Shown: positions 11,305 to 23,494 of the stretch, piece after piece
Layout of the letters: the number at the start of each line of letters is the position of its first letter
How positions within the stretch are numbered: position 1 is the first letter of the stretch
Source of the DNA: Diphasiastrum complanatum
Lineage: Eukaryota; Streptophyta; Lycopodiopsida; Lycopodiales; Lycopodiaceae
Reading direction: 5' to 3'
DNA length: 64,000 bases
Assembly (NCBI GenBank): GCA_029204225.1
Contig: CM055096.1
Location: 46,035,346 to 46,099,345 of the forward strand
Notes under the pieces: model-generated
Seen by the model: only the letters and a program-made list of their open reading frames with translations
The model's database searches: none
What the model was told of the DNA's origin: nothing
Program-made: the position numbers and the translations under genes

Positions 11305-12052
11305 TGTTGGGGAAGTGTGAGAAGTTTCCTCGGTGCGTGCACTATTGGTAACAATAGGCGCGAACACATTGACGAAGTTAAGTTTAGAGCTAGGTGCGCG
11401 GTGATAGTGGAATCAAGAGCAAACAATCAAACAAAGCAACAGAAAGTCAGACAGAGAGCAAAAAGCATTGCAAATACTAACAAAACCTGAACGTAGAACT
11501 AGACAACACTTTATTCAGATTGATTATAATGAAATACAAGTCAGTGATGTAGATGAGCACAAGACAATAGTGGGCGAAACCGCGTGCTCACAAAGCTAAC
11601 TACAAACTGTAAAGCTGTGAGCTTATTACTAACAATCCGTCTGAAGAGGAGAATCAATGCATGAAAGCATCTACTGTGTCTATCTCATCGAATTCAATAA
11701 TCCGTGTTCTTGATCATTGATCAATTGTATACATGAGAGATCTATGTGCTATTTACATTTATGCAGATGAGTGTACAAGACATGGCATGGAGTCATTGTG
11801 CTATCAGGGAGAAGATCGTGGTTGTTGTCATTGTCAAGTTGGTTATGCAGTACAGAGGATGAGCATGAGGAGGTCGATAAGCCGGGCTTCCCCAATATGT
11901 CGTCCATGTTGGGTCTACCCGATAGTTCGTCCAACTCCGATATGTCGGCCATCTTCACTTACTTGTCTTTAGTTGAGCTACGCGACAATGCAAGTAAATA
12001 TGCAGCAATGATTAACATGGGATTTAGGAGAGTGGAGGAGATAAATCCAACA
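11305..12052 (-). repeat. 5' LTR of copia D (748 bp)
   Basis: Starts TGTTGGATTTATC and ends CCCCAACA on the minus strand, a perfect 6-bp terminal inverted repeat TGTTGG/CCAACA. The start matches the copia G 3' LTR and the copia B LTR. It is inserted in the CACTA-B transposase, whose coding sequence resumes at 12053. The first flanking bases are CTATG. Confidence 0.85.
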
Positions 12053-12822
12053 CTATGTACACAAGATAGACATTTTTTGAATGATTACATGAGAATTCAC
12101 TTAATCCTGGATAGTCATGCATTGTCCACATTACAATGGCATGTAGTGTAAACTCCCTCTCATGTAAGGGGTGCAAATTGTCATATGCTTTTATCCCCTT
12201 CCACAAATCTTCCAACTCATCAATTAGTGGCTCAAGATACACATCCATGTTCTTAACCTTGTGTTGGCCAGGAATTAGAAGTGCCAACATAATGTGTCCC
12301 TTTTTGTACTCAACCAAGGAGGAATATTATAATTTACCAAGCAAACAGGCCAAATGGACCACATAGTTGCTCGTACACAAAAGGAGTTCACAACATCTAT
12401 TGCAAGACCAATCTCACATTTCTTGACTCATTGACAAAGCTTGGATACTCTTTCTTGATGTGTTCCCATGCAGGTGAATCTGAAGGTACCCTCATCATCC
12501 CATTTGTAGAGGTATGGTGTGCATGCCAGTCCATAAGTTGTGCAAGAGATTTACAATGAAATAAATGTTGCAATCATGGAATTACTAGAAAATGTCGTAA
12601 AACTTTGCACAGAATGGTTGCCCCTTGCAAATCATCTCTATATTGAGGAGTAACACAAATGGGACATCTCTTGAGTGATTGATACCTTCCTCGATATAAA
12701 ATGCAATCCTTTAGACATGCAAGATATTGCTTGTAGTCCATCCCAATGTTAGTCAACATTTTTTGTGCCTCATCTCTTGTCTCAAGCATGACATTACCTT
12801 CTAGAATAATTTTGTTTTTCAA
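12053..12822 (-). pseudogene. CACTA-B transposase, N-terminal half
   Basis: A second TNP2-type transposase, diverged from CACTA-A. It retains the cysteine block (ILYRGRY, CPICVTPQYRDDLQGATI) at about 12720-12600, a MRVPSDSPAWEH segment near 12500-12460, and the Transposase_21 core PGQHKVKNMDVYLEPLIDEL plus MWTMHDYPGLSEFS at 12280-12100. Copia D cuts it at 12053, just after the core. Stops and frameshifts separate the blocks. Confidence 0.8.
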
Positions 12823-14560
12823 TAGTCTGTATATGGCAAAAAAAATGTCCTATTAAAAAAATATCATTAAATGTTCAAATTGTGAAGTTTGTTTCAAAGT
12901 AAATATGACAAGCAAAGAAAAAAAATACTCAAATAATGATGTGAGGCTTTGGTCACTCCATCTATATTTGGCTTGAAGATTTAATAGAAGTAGAGAAGTC
13001 GCCAAAAGAGATGTCTTTTTTCCAAGGTAAAATGTTGTCTTTGATTCTTCTCACAATTTCTATTCTTCTTTAGACAAAAGTGCTTCCTCATTTTGTTCAT
13101 CGTGTCTAGCTACACTATTATTCTCGTACATAGCATCCAACATGTCTCCCATGGCTTCAAATTCTTCATTCATTGGAAGCTCATTTTTATCGTTGGAACT
13201 TGTTTGCGAAGAGATAGATGAGCTAGATTCATATGCATTAGATTCTTGATTAATGCGCTCATCAATTTCCTCATCTCTTTTAAGCCTTGACATTGACGAC
13301 AAGATAATTGCTTTATATGAGGACCGTTGTATGACATTTGTCGTCTACGTCGACCATTACGCGGATTATTGTCTCCAACGCTAATTGAGGATGAAGAATC
13401 CTATATACCAAAACAACAAGAAATAGGTTGAAACTATGCTTGATAAACATTTCCTCCCAATGCTTGATAGATCTAAATATTGCATGAATATAAATTACCT
13501 CTTTGTTAAAAAAGTATGAACATACCAGTGTATCTATTAGACCATTTTTCTTTCCAACTTGTTAACATTCAATGAGCTCAAAGGATTGCACGCTTCTACA
13601 TATTTACATATTTATAAATTTCACATACATTAGCTTTTATTTATTATCTTATGTAAGTAAACATCTAGGCAAATGACAATTGAGACTATACTTGACGAAT
13701 AATGCTCCTAAAATTTGACATATTTAATGACACAAACCAAATACAATAAAAAAAATACACGGATTATACATCTTTGCATATCAACAAAATTTAAATATTC
13801 ACATTTGACTTATTGTCTTTTGCAAACATTTGGGTAGAGTACGATTGAAACTATACTTGATGAACAATTCCTCCCCAACCTTGATAGATCTAGTGGCATA
13901 GATCATTACATAAGTTCCCTTTACATTCCTAGTGAAACATTCTTCTTTTCCGTTGGTGCATTATTCAAAATCACAATTTGTCAATAAAGGGTGGCCAATG
14001 GAACTATTTCTATATGCAGCAATGTTTCCATGCACATCTGGACGTCTATCAATGTATGTACGATTTGCCCTTAAGATGTTGCGCCCTTGCATGCGTTGCT
14101 CCTCTAAAGAACAAGCATTTGAATTCAAGCCACATACTTGCATCCTCCATTGGTGACGACACAAAACATGCCAATCACCCCAATTGTACTGAGGTCCTAC
14201 ATATGGCATCAATGTCACAACACTATTTAGAGGAACCTCAATACTACTCAATGCAAAAGGGCCCAAACTAGCCTCATGAAAGTGTTCACTAGGCATGATC
14301 ATGTACATTCAACCCCAATATGTATATTTGTCAAGTATAGTCTACATCTCGGATAGGTGTGGTTGGGTGGTAAGAATGTTTTGGAGATTTGGAGACATGA
14401 ATTGAATCACAAGGCATTGATGAACTAATTATATCATGCAATGGGTCATCATCAACAAGAGCATCATCTAAGGCCAATGATGATCCAAAATCAATATTCA
14501 TGTGATTTATCCTATCAATAATATTTTTGATCTCTCTTGAAACTCTCTTCCTTGAAACCA
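12823..14560 (-). pseudogene. Probable 5' exons of CACTA-B
   Basis: Upstream of CACTA-B on the same strand are short open stretches, separated by AT-rich DNA that could be introns. 13302-13060 encodes an acidic Ser/Asn/Glu linker (DKNELPMNEEFEAMGDMLDA), typical of the spacer before TNP2 cores. 14308-13961 encodes a cysteine- and tryptophan-containing stretch (GDWHVLCRHQW) I do not recognise. 14561-14331 is Asp/Ser-rich. No start or splice plan is proven. Confidence 0.4.
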
Positions 14561-14882
14561 ACTTATGTTCCTTCTTCTACAAAAGTTGAAAATGTTAGAT
14601 GTATCAGTTTCTTTTCAAACAAGGTGTATTACACACCTACAAAACATAATATGCTTCACAAACTCTAAACCACTAATATAAACCACAAGAGTAAGGACTA
14701 GCTAATATCTCATTCTCATAAAACTTTGAAGCAAATGTGATTTCAATTAAGCAATATGATGTATTAACCCTTTAATGGAGCACATCATCACATTACAAAA
14801 AATCGAATGAGCATGTACATATACATAGTTTAAAATACACATTAAAACACATTGAGCATAAAAAGAAAATCTCACGTAAATG

Positions 14883-15107
14883 TCATATTTTATGATTTAA
14901 GTAGTTTCTCTCTCGTACTCTTGGATCCTCTGTGTGCACTCCATTGACCCAAATATGACCATTGACTATCCTCCTTGTCCGAATCCTAAGGCCTTTGCAT
15001 TGTGTGCATGTACATGGTATCCTCTCATCATATTCTAGTTGAAACTGGTCCAATAATCCAATTGCCAATGATAAGTTATATTGTAGCACAAATCCTTTCA
15101 GTGTCAT
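14883..15107 (-). pseudogene. Transposase-associated N-terminal domain (CACTA-B)
   Basis: Encodes RIPCTCTQCKGLRIRTRR followed by VNGHIWVNGV. This C-x-C-x2-C, basic, then H-x5-G layout resembles the N-terminal Transpos_assoc domain that precedes TNP2 cores in plant CACTA proteins. It lies about 2 kb upstream of the CACTA-B core, on the same strand. I infer it is the first domain of the same transposase. Confidence 0.5.
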
Positions 15108-15710
15108 TCATGTGAAAATTGACAATTCTAGCATGTGATGAATTCTACGATGTGACAAAAATTGACAAAATAGTCTTTGTACGTTTAGTGCATTTGCAAC
15201 CTTCATTTGGAATGGAGTGGTGTCTTGGCTTTCCAGGGAGCAATATACTATATCACTATCCTCAATTAAATCAGAGTACACCAATATTACAAATAAAGAA
15301 ATTATGACATAAATCAATATACATACATGTGATGGATCAACAGGCAGTCTACGTTGACTAGTGGAAGATCTTGAAGATGAACCAATCAATAGTTGTTCAT
15401 TGAACTTTAGTCTTGCTTGCTCTTTTCTTCTGTGATAGATCTCAATTTTGTTTTCTTTCTCTAAATCACGTGGAGGTACGATAATTTTCCTAGAATTCAT
15501 AATTCCAATCAAATGTCGTTGTAAGAATAAATTTGCAAGAGAAATTATACAATCATATTCAAATAACAAATAAAGTGCAATTGATGTCAATATCAATAAC
15601 AATATATACCTGCTGTTGCGGTCATGAGATGAATCGCTATCTGATGACATATACACATTGTAGCCAGTTACTCTATACCACACCATAAGTAGTCATTATG
15701 AGACTGTATG
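15108..15710 (-). other. Unrecognised basic coding stretch upstream of CACTA-B
   Basis: Two open pieces on the minus strand, one with MSSDSDSSHDRNSR near 15650-15600 and one with a Lys/Arg/Glu-rich helix (EIYHRRKEQARLKFNEQL) near 15450-15380. The latter is followed by Ser-rich sequence and a GT-like donor near 15330. They could be exons of the CACTA second gene or of an unrelated gene. Confidence 0.3.
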
Positions 15711-15785
15711 TACTGAACAAATATAGTAAAATTTGTTAAAGACATGCCAATATCTGATCCATGTATATTCTAGTTATGCCTAGTC

Positions 15786-17100
15786 AGCTATGAAATCCTG
15801 AACACCCGAAACAAGATGTTCAAATTCCAGATGGACAGAGTGACTATTCAGACGACCGAACAGCAAGACATGCAACATGTACCCAGAACACCGGCTACTC
15901 ACCACAGTTTAGCAGTCAACAAAGACAAGAAACTTGACAAAGACAAGGCCATTAATGGAGCAGGACAAAGTCTAGAATCTAGAGCCATTACCAGTAGACA
16001 AGAAGACTGTAAAGTTCAAATGGATTTTCAAATACAAATATGGACTTGATGGCAACATATCAAAGTACAAGGCCAGATTGGTAGCAAAAGGTTTCTCTCA
16101 GAAGTATGGTGTTGACTATACTGAAACCTTTTCTCCAGTCATAAAGCATTCATCCATACATCTACTATTTGCATATGCAGCAGCATAGAGTCTCAAGATC
16201 CACATAGTGGATGAAAAGACCGCCTTCTTACATGGCGAGTTGAATGAAGAGGTCTACATGGACCAACCTCCAAGAGTCATCTATACATCCTTTGCCAACT
16301 ATGCTTGTCAAATGCAAAGAAGCATATACGGACTGAAGTAGTCTACCAGACAGTGGTATAAGAAGAAGGATCACACCCTCAGATCCTTAGGATTTCAACT
16401 ATTGATGGACGACTATAATGTCTATACAAAGGTCACAGATGGAAAAATCATAATCATTGTCGTCTACGTTGATGAAACTTTGATTCTGTCCAAAAGCGAT
16501 GACCTGATTTCTCAGGTGAAGCATGATATTTCACAGCATTTCAAAATATCAGACCTAGGAGAAGCAAGATGCTACCTAGAATTGTAGATTAATAGAGATC
16601 TTGACGAAGGGAAGCTATATCTTCACCAATCAAGATACGACAAAAATCATTGATGATTTTCTAATGACAGACTGCAAGGGAGCTAATATGTCGATGGTAG
16701 CTGGAACGATTTTGACGAAACAGGAGTGCTTGCAAAATGCAGAAGAGCAGGAAGCTATGTAGAACATGCCCTATAAGAGACTGATCAGATTACTCATGTA
16801 CTTGGCAGATAATACATGCCTTGACATTGCTTATGCAGTTTTCATAATGAGCCAATTCAATATCAATCCAAGCCCTACACACTAGAAGATAGCCAACAAC
16901 AGACGAAGGATTATGGGCTATGTTTCTCTCAGCATGAAGGATTCCAAATCAAAATCTACAACGATTGGTGGCAGATCCCCTGCTCTAGAGGATCTGTTTA
17001 CTACGGTTCTTTTACTTCTTGCTTACAGCTTCTATGGCTTGGTATTCTGCCTGTTATCAGGCTTCATGGCATTCATTAGAAGTCTTCTTAATCTTACAAT
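15786..17100 (+). pseudogene. Copia E reverse transcriptase region
   Basis: The start (about 15816-15950) matches the integrase-RT linker of copia K (MFKFQMDRVTIQT). The reverse transcriptase begins near 16040 with YKARLVAKGFSQKYG and continues through FSPVIKHSS, HIVDEKTAFLHGEL, SIYGLK and the active site VVYVDET (about 16465), normally YVDD, here D to E. An RNase H-approaching part reaches about 16950 with many stops. It would copy the element's RNA in the virus-like particle, but this copy is dead. Both LTRs are absent. Confidence 0.8.
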
Positions 17101-18110
17101 GGCAAACCAGGCAGAAGGGACAGATTGTCGTTGTAGTATATTTTTGTCCTGCTTGTCAGAGGACTACTCAGGGTCGTCTCTCTTGAATGCACTTACATTC
17201 ATACATAGATGCAAGCCAAGAATGCTCATTCACATTCAGTAGATTCTACAGCTACCTACTCTTAAAACAAACTGAATCAGATCCTAAACATTACTAAACT
17301 GAGCTACACTTGCATAATTGACAAAACAAGAAACAAGAGCTAAACTACAACATTTTAGAAGTCCAAGAATAAAAAAACCAACCAGTCTTTTGACTCTTGG
17401 ACATCCCAAGAACATCAAGAACTGGATTGTAAAGAGATATGCAAGAACTACACCACGGATTCAGCCTATTTAGTTTACCTGAATGTTGGTTCCTACATTA
17501 TTCTACAAATAAGAAAAGAAACTAATCCACTCTACGAAAGCAGCAAATCTAGGCCACTCTACAGTCCACAACCACACACAAAAGGAGGGAAGGGCAAGAT
17601 CATAAATGCATCACTCAAGAAACAAGCATGATCAAGGAGCTCAATGGATGCACCAAACTCGTGAAGGCTCTTCTCATTTCAGCATGGAGTTGATACAATT
17701 TACAAAAAGCTCTTCTTCACAAAGAGAGAGTATCTTCAATAAGCAAGAGAGCTCTTTAGGTGGCATCCTAGTGGAATTTCCACATTTCACAAATTACAAG
17801 TGGAATAATGCTCTCCACTTGAGGTCACCATCAAAAGGTGGCTCACTCTACTTTCTTTAAGAGAGGTCTACTTGCATTTAATACATTTGCCTAGAAATAC
17901 TAGTTCCTACATGGTCATTTCATCTTTCGGAATTCACCATGAGGCTTACACAGTTCTTACTTGTCATTACTAACTAGTATTCCTCGGCTCTCATACTCGG
18001 CTCTCAGTCTTCATTAGTCTCGTCTTCTCAGAGACCTCCTCGGTCTAAAGTGAGAGGTGCTCTTGAGTTGCTCTGTCCAAGTATCTTGGGGATGCGTCAG
18101 AATCAGCCAA
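17101..18110. other. LTR- or promoter-like non-coding stretch
   Basis: No credible gene. On the minus strand a purine-rich ATTAGGGGTGGGA (near 18120-18105) is followed by TGATGTTGGCTGATTC and about 800 bp of non-coding DNA. This is the layout expected at a polypurine tract and 3' LTR. No second copy is present in the window, so this remains a guess. Confidence 0.3.
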
Positions 18111-19420
18111 CATCATCCCACCCCTAATGTGTTGTAGAATCCACTACAACTCATATTGGATGATGTCGCTTCGCTTTGCATTGGCATCTTCGATTGTCAG
18201 TTGAAAAAGCGTAGATCCTCGTTCGCTTACATAAAATCAAGTGCTTATTGTCGCCAGTCTTTCTAAAAAGAACTGCTTGTCGCAATTTAATCAGAATGTC
18301 TTATTGTTATAGGTGGTTGACATTCTCAAAATTGGAGAGCTCCCAGCAGCTTCACAACTTGCAAGCTCGAGTGCTTTCCTCATGTCTCTTTCTTATCACT
18401 TGTATCTGCCATTAACAGTTTCGTCTTTGGTTTCTTGGCAGATTATAACTTCTAGGAGGTCTGTATCCTCCATTTGCTTCTGGGTGTTTCCGCAGTTCTT
18501 CGCTCAGTTGAAGTTCCAGTCTCAAGGAAAACCTTTGATCTGTTGGTTGCATAAACTTTGATTATCAGTCTCAAGGGGATGGATTCATCAAAAATTGGTG
18601 GTAGGAACAGTTTTGGATGGACAGTTTGGTAATGGTAAGGAAACATGATGAAGGCTTGGTGGTAGGGCGAAGAAACTGATAGTTCTATAGTTGCAGCCTT
18701 GGACCCTTGCAATGTCGAGCTTTGACCACCACTTGCTGGGTGAGGAACTCGCTTTATTTTGCAAGTTCACGGTTGTCTTCATCTTTCCTTTTTCTGCAGC
18801 ACTTTTCTTTTATCCGTTACTTTTGGATCTCTTTGGGCTTCATAGGAGGGGATTCAACTATCATTGCTCCAGAGAGTTTCTTTTGATCAAGATTGATCTG
18901 ACTCATTTGTTGCTTACATGTTGTCCTTTCCTCCTTAGCTTCTTGGATTTTTCTCTTTATTTCTTCTAGCTGCTTTGTCTGCTTTTGTAGATCTTTTTCG
19001 GCTGAACAACCAATATAGGTGGTAGTTGGTCTCCGTAAGACACTTGCAATGGTCTATCAGCTGCTTCGGTAAGACCATCAAAAACTGAAAATTTCACAGA
19101 AAACAGTAAACTGATGATAAACAAATAGGTGGAAGGAAGGGTGGTGGTGACAACGGTAGATGGTGTGGACGATAGACATGAGAATGGGCGTAGAAGTATG
19201 GCAAGAGGTTGGTTGAAGAAGGAGACTGATTTACCAATGCTTGTCTTTTCATTTTCTGAAGGATCTTCATCATGACTGGAATACTTCTTCTGAGTGAGTC
19301 TCTTCGGACCACCCATTTGTCTTCTTTAGCCTTGTCTTTTTCATATTTGACTTGTGACCTTGGCTGTCGACCTTGCTGATGTTGTTGCTGGCAGTGTAAC
19401 TGCTCCAGTGGATCCAAGCA
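18111..19420 (-). pseudogene. Unidentified retroelement-like coding remnant with coiled coil
   Basis: On the minus strand, 19417-19190 encodes a Gln/Lys-rich start (EQLHCQQQHQQG). About 19048-18817 encodes a strongly helical Lys/Glu/Gln stretch (KQTKQLEEIKRKIQEAKEER) ending at a TAA. Further pieces follow to about 18350 (LQLSEELRKHPEANGGYRPP). A polypurine-like site and LTR-like DNA follow. Coiled-coil regions occur in gag-type and accessory proteins of retroelements, but I cannot name this family. Broken by several stops. Confidence 0.4.
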
Positions 19421-19429
19421 GGTCCACTC

Positions 19430-20383
19430 TCTCCCCCTCCCAAAATCTGTTGGTGGGGATGTGGTAGGTTGCGGTGGGTTGCAATCTGATGCGGTTGACG
19501 GATTTTGTGGGTAGTTGCGTTCGGTTACATTCAGCTACGGTTGATTGTGGTGGTGGTGGATACGGTAGATTGCATTTGAGTACGGAGGGATGTGGACAGT
19601 GCGGTCAATGGCGCTTATGTGCGGTTTGATTGCGGTTTCAGCGGTCAGTTGGGATGGTGGTCCGTTGGTGATGAAATGTGACTGTTGCGGTGTGTGCGAC
19701 TGCAGAATGCGGTCTATGTAGGACTGAAGGGGAAATGCACTCTGAGGGCAGTTGTAGGTTGTGCGAGTGCGGCTGTTGTTGTGTGATGTAGATGTAGGTA
19801 GAAGGTGGGTTGTGTGTGGATGAATGCGGATGTTTGTGACTCTATGCGGAGGAAGTGGTGTGGTAATGTGGCGACTTTGGGTGAGTGTGATAGATGCGGT
19901 GGAATGTGGTTTAAAGGCTGATGGTTTAGTGCGCACTATTGCGGTTAGTTGCGGCCTGTTGGGATTGGAATGGTTGATGGAGGTGGAAGGGGGTTGAGAA
20001 GGAGTGCGGGATGAATGTTCAAGGGTGGATGTGGCTTGAGTAGGAGATGGTTTGTGGTGGAAGGGTCTCAGTGTAGTCGTAAGGTGGTGAGGGGGTGGTC
20101 AGTTGCGGTGGAATGCGGGGTGACTGTTCAATGGCGATTGCAAGTGGAAGGTGGGAGTTTGCGGTGGAGTGTGGCCTAATACGGTATGCTACAGTGAATG
20201 GAGATTTGGTGCAGTTGTGTGCGGTGGGTGTGCGGTGGAATGCCATGGAATGTGTTGTAGTGTAGTCATAATGCGTCAAGTGTGGATTGTATGTGGTAGT
20301 GAGTGCAGTCTATTGCGGTGCTAGTTGCGATGGAGGTGGAAGGTTGGGTTTCTACGATGCAATGCAGTCGGTTGCGGTGTAAT
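19430..20383. repeat. Degenerate TGCGGT-rich, G/T-biased tract
   Basis: About 950 bp in which the plus strand is dominated by G and T and the hexamer TGCGGT (often TTGCGGT) or a near variant recurs at irregular 10-60 bp spacing, more than fifteen times. Long open frames here on the minus strand are His/Thr/Pro-rich products of the composition, not genes. It ends abruptly where copia G begins. Confidence 0.75.
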
Positions 20384-22786
20384 GTCCTTCGCTAAAGGAT
20401 GCCAAGTATTTTATAACCTTTATTGAAAATTCTCTAGAAGGACGATGGTGTATTTCATAAAGAAGAAATCAAAAGCCTTCAACTGCTTCAGAATCTTCAA
20501 GGAGCGTGCAGAAAAGGAGACTGGAAGGACGATCAAGGCCCTAAGGTCATACAACGGTGGAGAATATATCTCTATCAAATTTAAGGAGTACTGCCAAAGC
20601 CAAGGCATTGAGTAGTAATTCATCACTCCTTACAATCCTCAGTCTAATGGCTTAGCTGAGAGGAAGACCCGTACTCTGGTCGAATATGCTAAGTGTATGC
20701 TATCGCATGCATCGTTGCCCAAGAGATTCTAGGTTGAAGCTATCTCCACTACAGCTTATGTCCAAAACAGATGTTCGACCAAGGCCCTCTCAGACAAGAC
20801 ACCCCACGAGGTGTGGACAGGCTCTAAGCCTTCTTTGAAAAACCTAAGAGTATTTGGGTGCATTGCCTACGCGCAAATCCCAAAGGACACAAGGAAGAAA
20901 TTGGACTTCCAAGGTCTCAAGACCATCCTGATCGGATATACTTCGTTTGATAACACTTACAAGCTGTACGGTCCTAATACCCATCAAATCTTGTATAGCC
21001 GAGATACAGCCTTTATCGAGGATCAGTTCGTCGACCTCAAAGACAAGGATATTGCTCAATAAGGACCTTCATCACCTGCCATTGACACGATAGTCCGAGC
21101 TTCTGGCTCAGGCGTGTCTATTGTCGACCCACTTTGGGACAGCGAATCAGACGAAGATGTTGCTGCTACCCAGCAACAAGTCCCATGAGCGGTTTATCAG
21201 TCAAATCTTCCTAGAAGATAAAGCCGAGTGCACACACAACCCACAAGGTATACTCCTGAGTCTGTCTGTCTCTTGATGCAGGAACCGACGACAGTCGAAG
21301 AGGCACTTAGCCAACCAGACTCTGATCTCTGGAAAGAAGCCATGGACAAAGAGTATTTCTCTCTGATCAAAAATCAGACATGGTCATTAGTTGAAGCTCC
21401 TATTGGCTACAATATCATTGATTGCAAATGGATCTTGAAGATCAAATATAATGCCAACAGAGAAATTGATCGAAGGAAGGCTAGACTGGTAGCACGAGGA
21501 TTCACCTAGATCTCGAATGTCGATTATAGTAAGACTTTTAGTCCAGTTGTCAAACATGTGTCGATCCAAATGCTCATGTCTTATGCTGCAGCTGTCGACC
21601 TTGAAGAACATCAACTTGATGTACAAACAACCTATCTGAATGGAGTTATACAAGAAGATATCTACATGATCCAGCCTGAAGGATACATTTTGGAAGACAT
21701 GAAGAATCATGTCTATGAACTCCACAAAGCACTATACGGCTTGAAACAGTCTGCCAGGGCTTGGTTTCAGAGGATCAATACATTCCTCATTGAACAAGGA
21801 TTTAAACCAGGCATTGTTGATTGCAATGTTTATTTGAAGTCAGTGCAACAATCCTTCATTATCATCACCTTGTACGTGGATGATATGTTGTTTTTCAGCA
21901 ACAATACCAATATGGTTAAGGATTCAAAACAAATGTTGTTCTCAAAATTCGACATGACTGATCTGGGCGAAACTCACTTCTGTTTGGGAATTCAAATGCA
22001 TAGAGATAGAGAAAATCGACTGATTTACATCACTCAACAAAGGTATCCTCATAATGTTCTTAACAGATGCAATTTGATGAATTATAAATTAACTCACTCA
22101 CCAATGGATCCAGGCCTGTATTTGTCAAAGGACCAAAGTCCCCAGACCAAGCAGGAAGAGGAGCAAATGAGAGAGTATCCATATCGATCAATACTAGGAT
22201 CTCTCATGTATGCAATGGTCTGTACAAGACCAGATATCTCTTTTGTTGTTAGCTCACTCAGCCAATACATGGCTAATCTTGGCATTACCCATTAAAAGGC
22301 TCTTATTTGAGTCATGAGGTACATTCAAACTACCATGGACCAATGCATCTGCTATGGAGATGTCAACAACGACAATCTTCATCAGCTCAGTGGTTATTCT
22401 GATGCAAGCTGGGGAGGAGATGCAGACAATCGTACGTCCACATCTGGATTTACATTCTTCTTCAATGGCGGTCCTATTTCGTGAAACAGTCATAAGCAAA
22501 CCTCTATCGCACTTTCTTCTACTGAAGCAGAATACATTGCTGCTTCTCAATCTATTAAGGAAGCATTTTGGTTGAGAAATTTGCTGTCAGACATCAATCT
22601 GTATCAGTACAGCCCTACAATTTTGTTTTGTGACAACCAAAGTGCTACTGCCTTATTGGCCAACCCTAGATTTCATTCTAGGAGTAAGCACATTGAGATT
22701 AGAGATCACTACATCAGGGGCAAGGTTCTCGATAGAGAGGTGAGATTAACGTACTGCAGAACGTAGGACATGGTTGCAGACATCTT
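20384..22786 (+). pseudogene. Copia G polyprotein (integrase, RT, RNase H)
   Basis: The most complete copia pol here. The integrase core is decayed (about 20384-20700: FIKKKS, NGGEYIS, NPQSNGLAERKTRT). The integrase tail follows (20811-21059: RVFGCIAYAQIPKD, LIGYTSFDNTYKLYGP). Reverse transcriptase spans 21228-22295, with WKEAMDKEY, KARLVARGF, ALYGLKQSARAWF and the active site LYVDDMLFF (about 21875), then GSLMYAMVCTRPDI. RNase H (22310-22766) has SGYSDASWGG, STEAEYIA and DNQSATAL. It ends in DMVADIFTKAL. About six stops. Gag, protease and the 5' LTR are missing. Confidence 0.9.
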
Positions 22787-22869
22787 CACAAAAGCACTCA
22801 GTGTTAATGCACACAACAAATTTTGTGCATTGCTCAGTCTGAAGATCAAGGCATTCACGGATCCAGATT

Positions 22870-22878
22870 AAGGGGGGG
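22870..22878 (+). other. Polypurine tract of copia G
   Basis: AAGGGGGGG immediately before the LTR start TGTTGG. This primes plus-strand synthesis and fixes the LTR start. Confidence 0.9.
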
Positions 22879-23494
22879 TGTTGGATTTATTACTTCTACT
22901 CTCCTTAAATCCCATTTTAATCTGCCTCCATTCATGCTGCATATTTACTAACGTTGTTGCACAACCTGCATATTTACATGCAAATTCGCATAGACGAATA
23001 AAAGGCAAAAGAATCGCGACACTGTGTTTTTACACAGGTTATGGTGACAGGCGAAAAGGGGACACTATCCTAAAAGCAAAGGCACCCTGTAAATCTAATC
23101 CTAAGGCTATTCGTAAGAGTGATGCACTTTTTGCATCGTCATCACCAACGGTCACCTTAGCACTGACTGACGTCACACCCTTTTCACGCTTCCCCCATGC
23201 AGCTGCGCTAATAGACTGGACAACGACTGCATCCACCCATGATCTCTTACAAACAACACATTCACTCTGTACTTTCCACATCTGCACACCTGTAATATAA
23301 TGTATATATATTGGATACCATTTGTGTATTCAGGTTAATGGGTGAATAAGTTGTTGAGTGAAGAGACAGAGAAGTAGACAAAGTAGATGCCCTGAGCATT
23401 GATTTTTCATTCTTGTCAGAATTAAGGTTTCATCCCTTTTTGTAGGGCACACGGTTTTGTCCGCTATTATCTTGTGCTCTACCGCATTATTGAC
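22879..23494 (+). repeat. 3' LTR of copia G
   Basis: Starts TGTTGGATTTATTACTTC right after the polypurine tract and matches the starts of the copia B and D LTRs. A TATA-like TGTATATATATT lies at about 23300. The right end is uncertain; ATTGACA at about 23494 is a plausible CA end. Without a second LTR or a target duplication the end cannot be fixed. Confidence 0.55.

Noticed and set aside
19535-20279. His/Thr/Pro-rich minus-strand open frames
   Set aside because: They follow from the G/T-rich composition of the TGCGGT tract, where stops are rare on the complementary strand.
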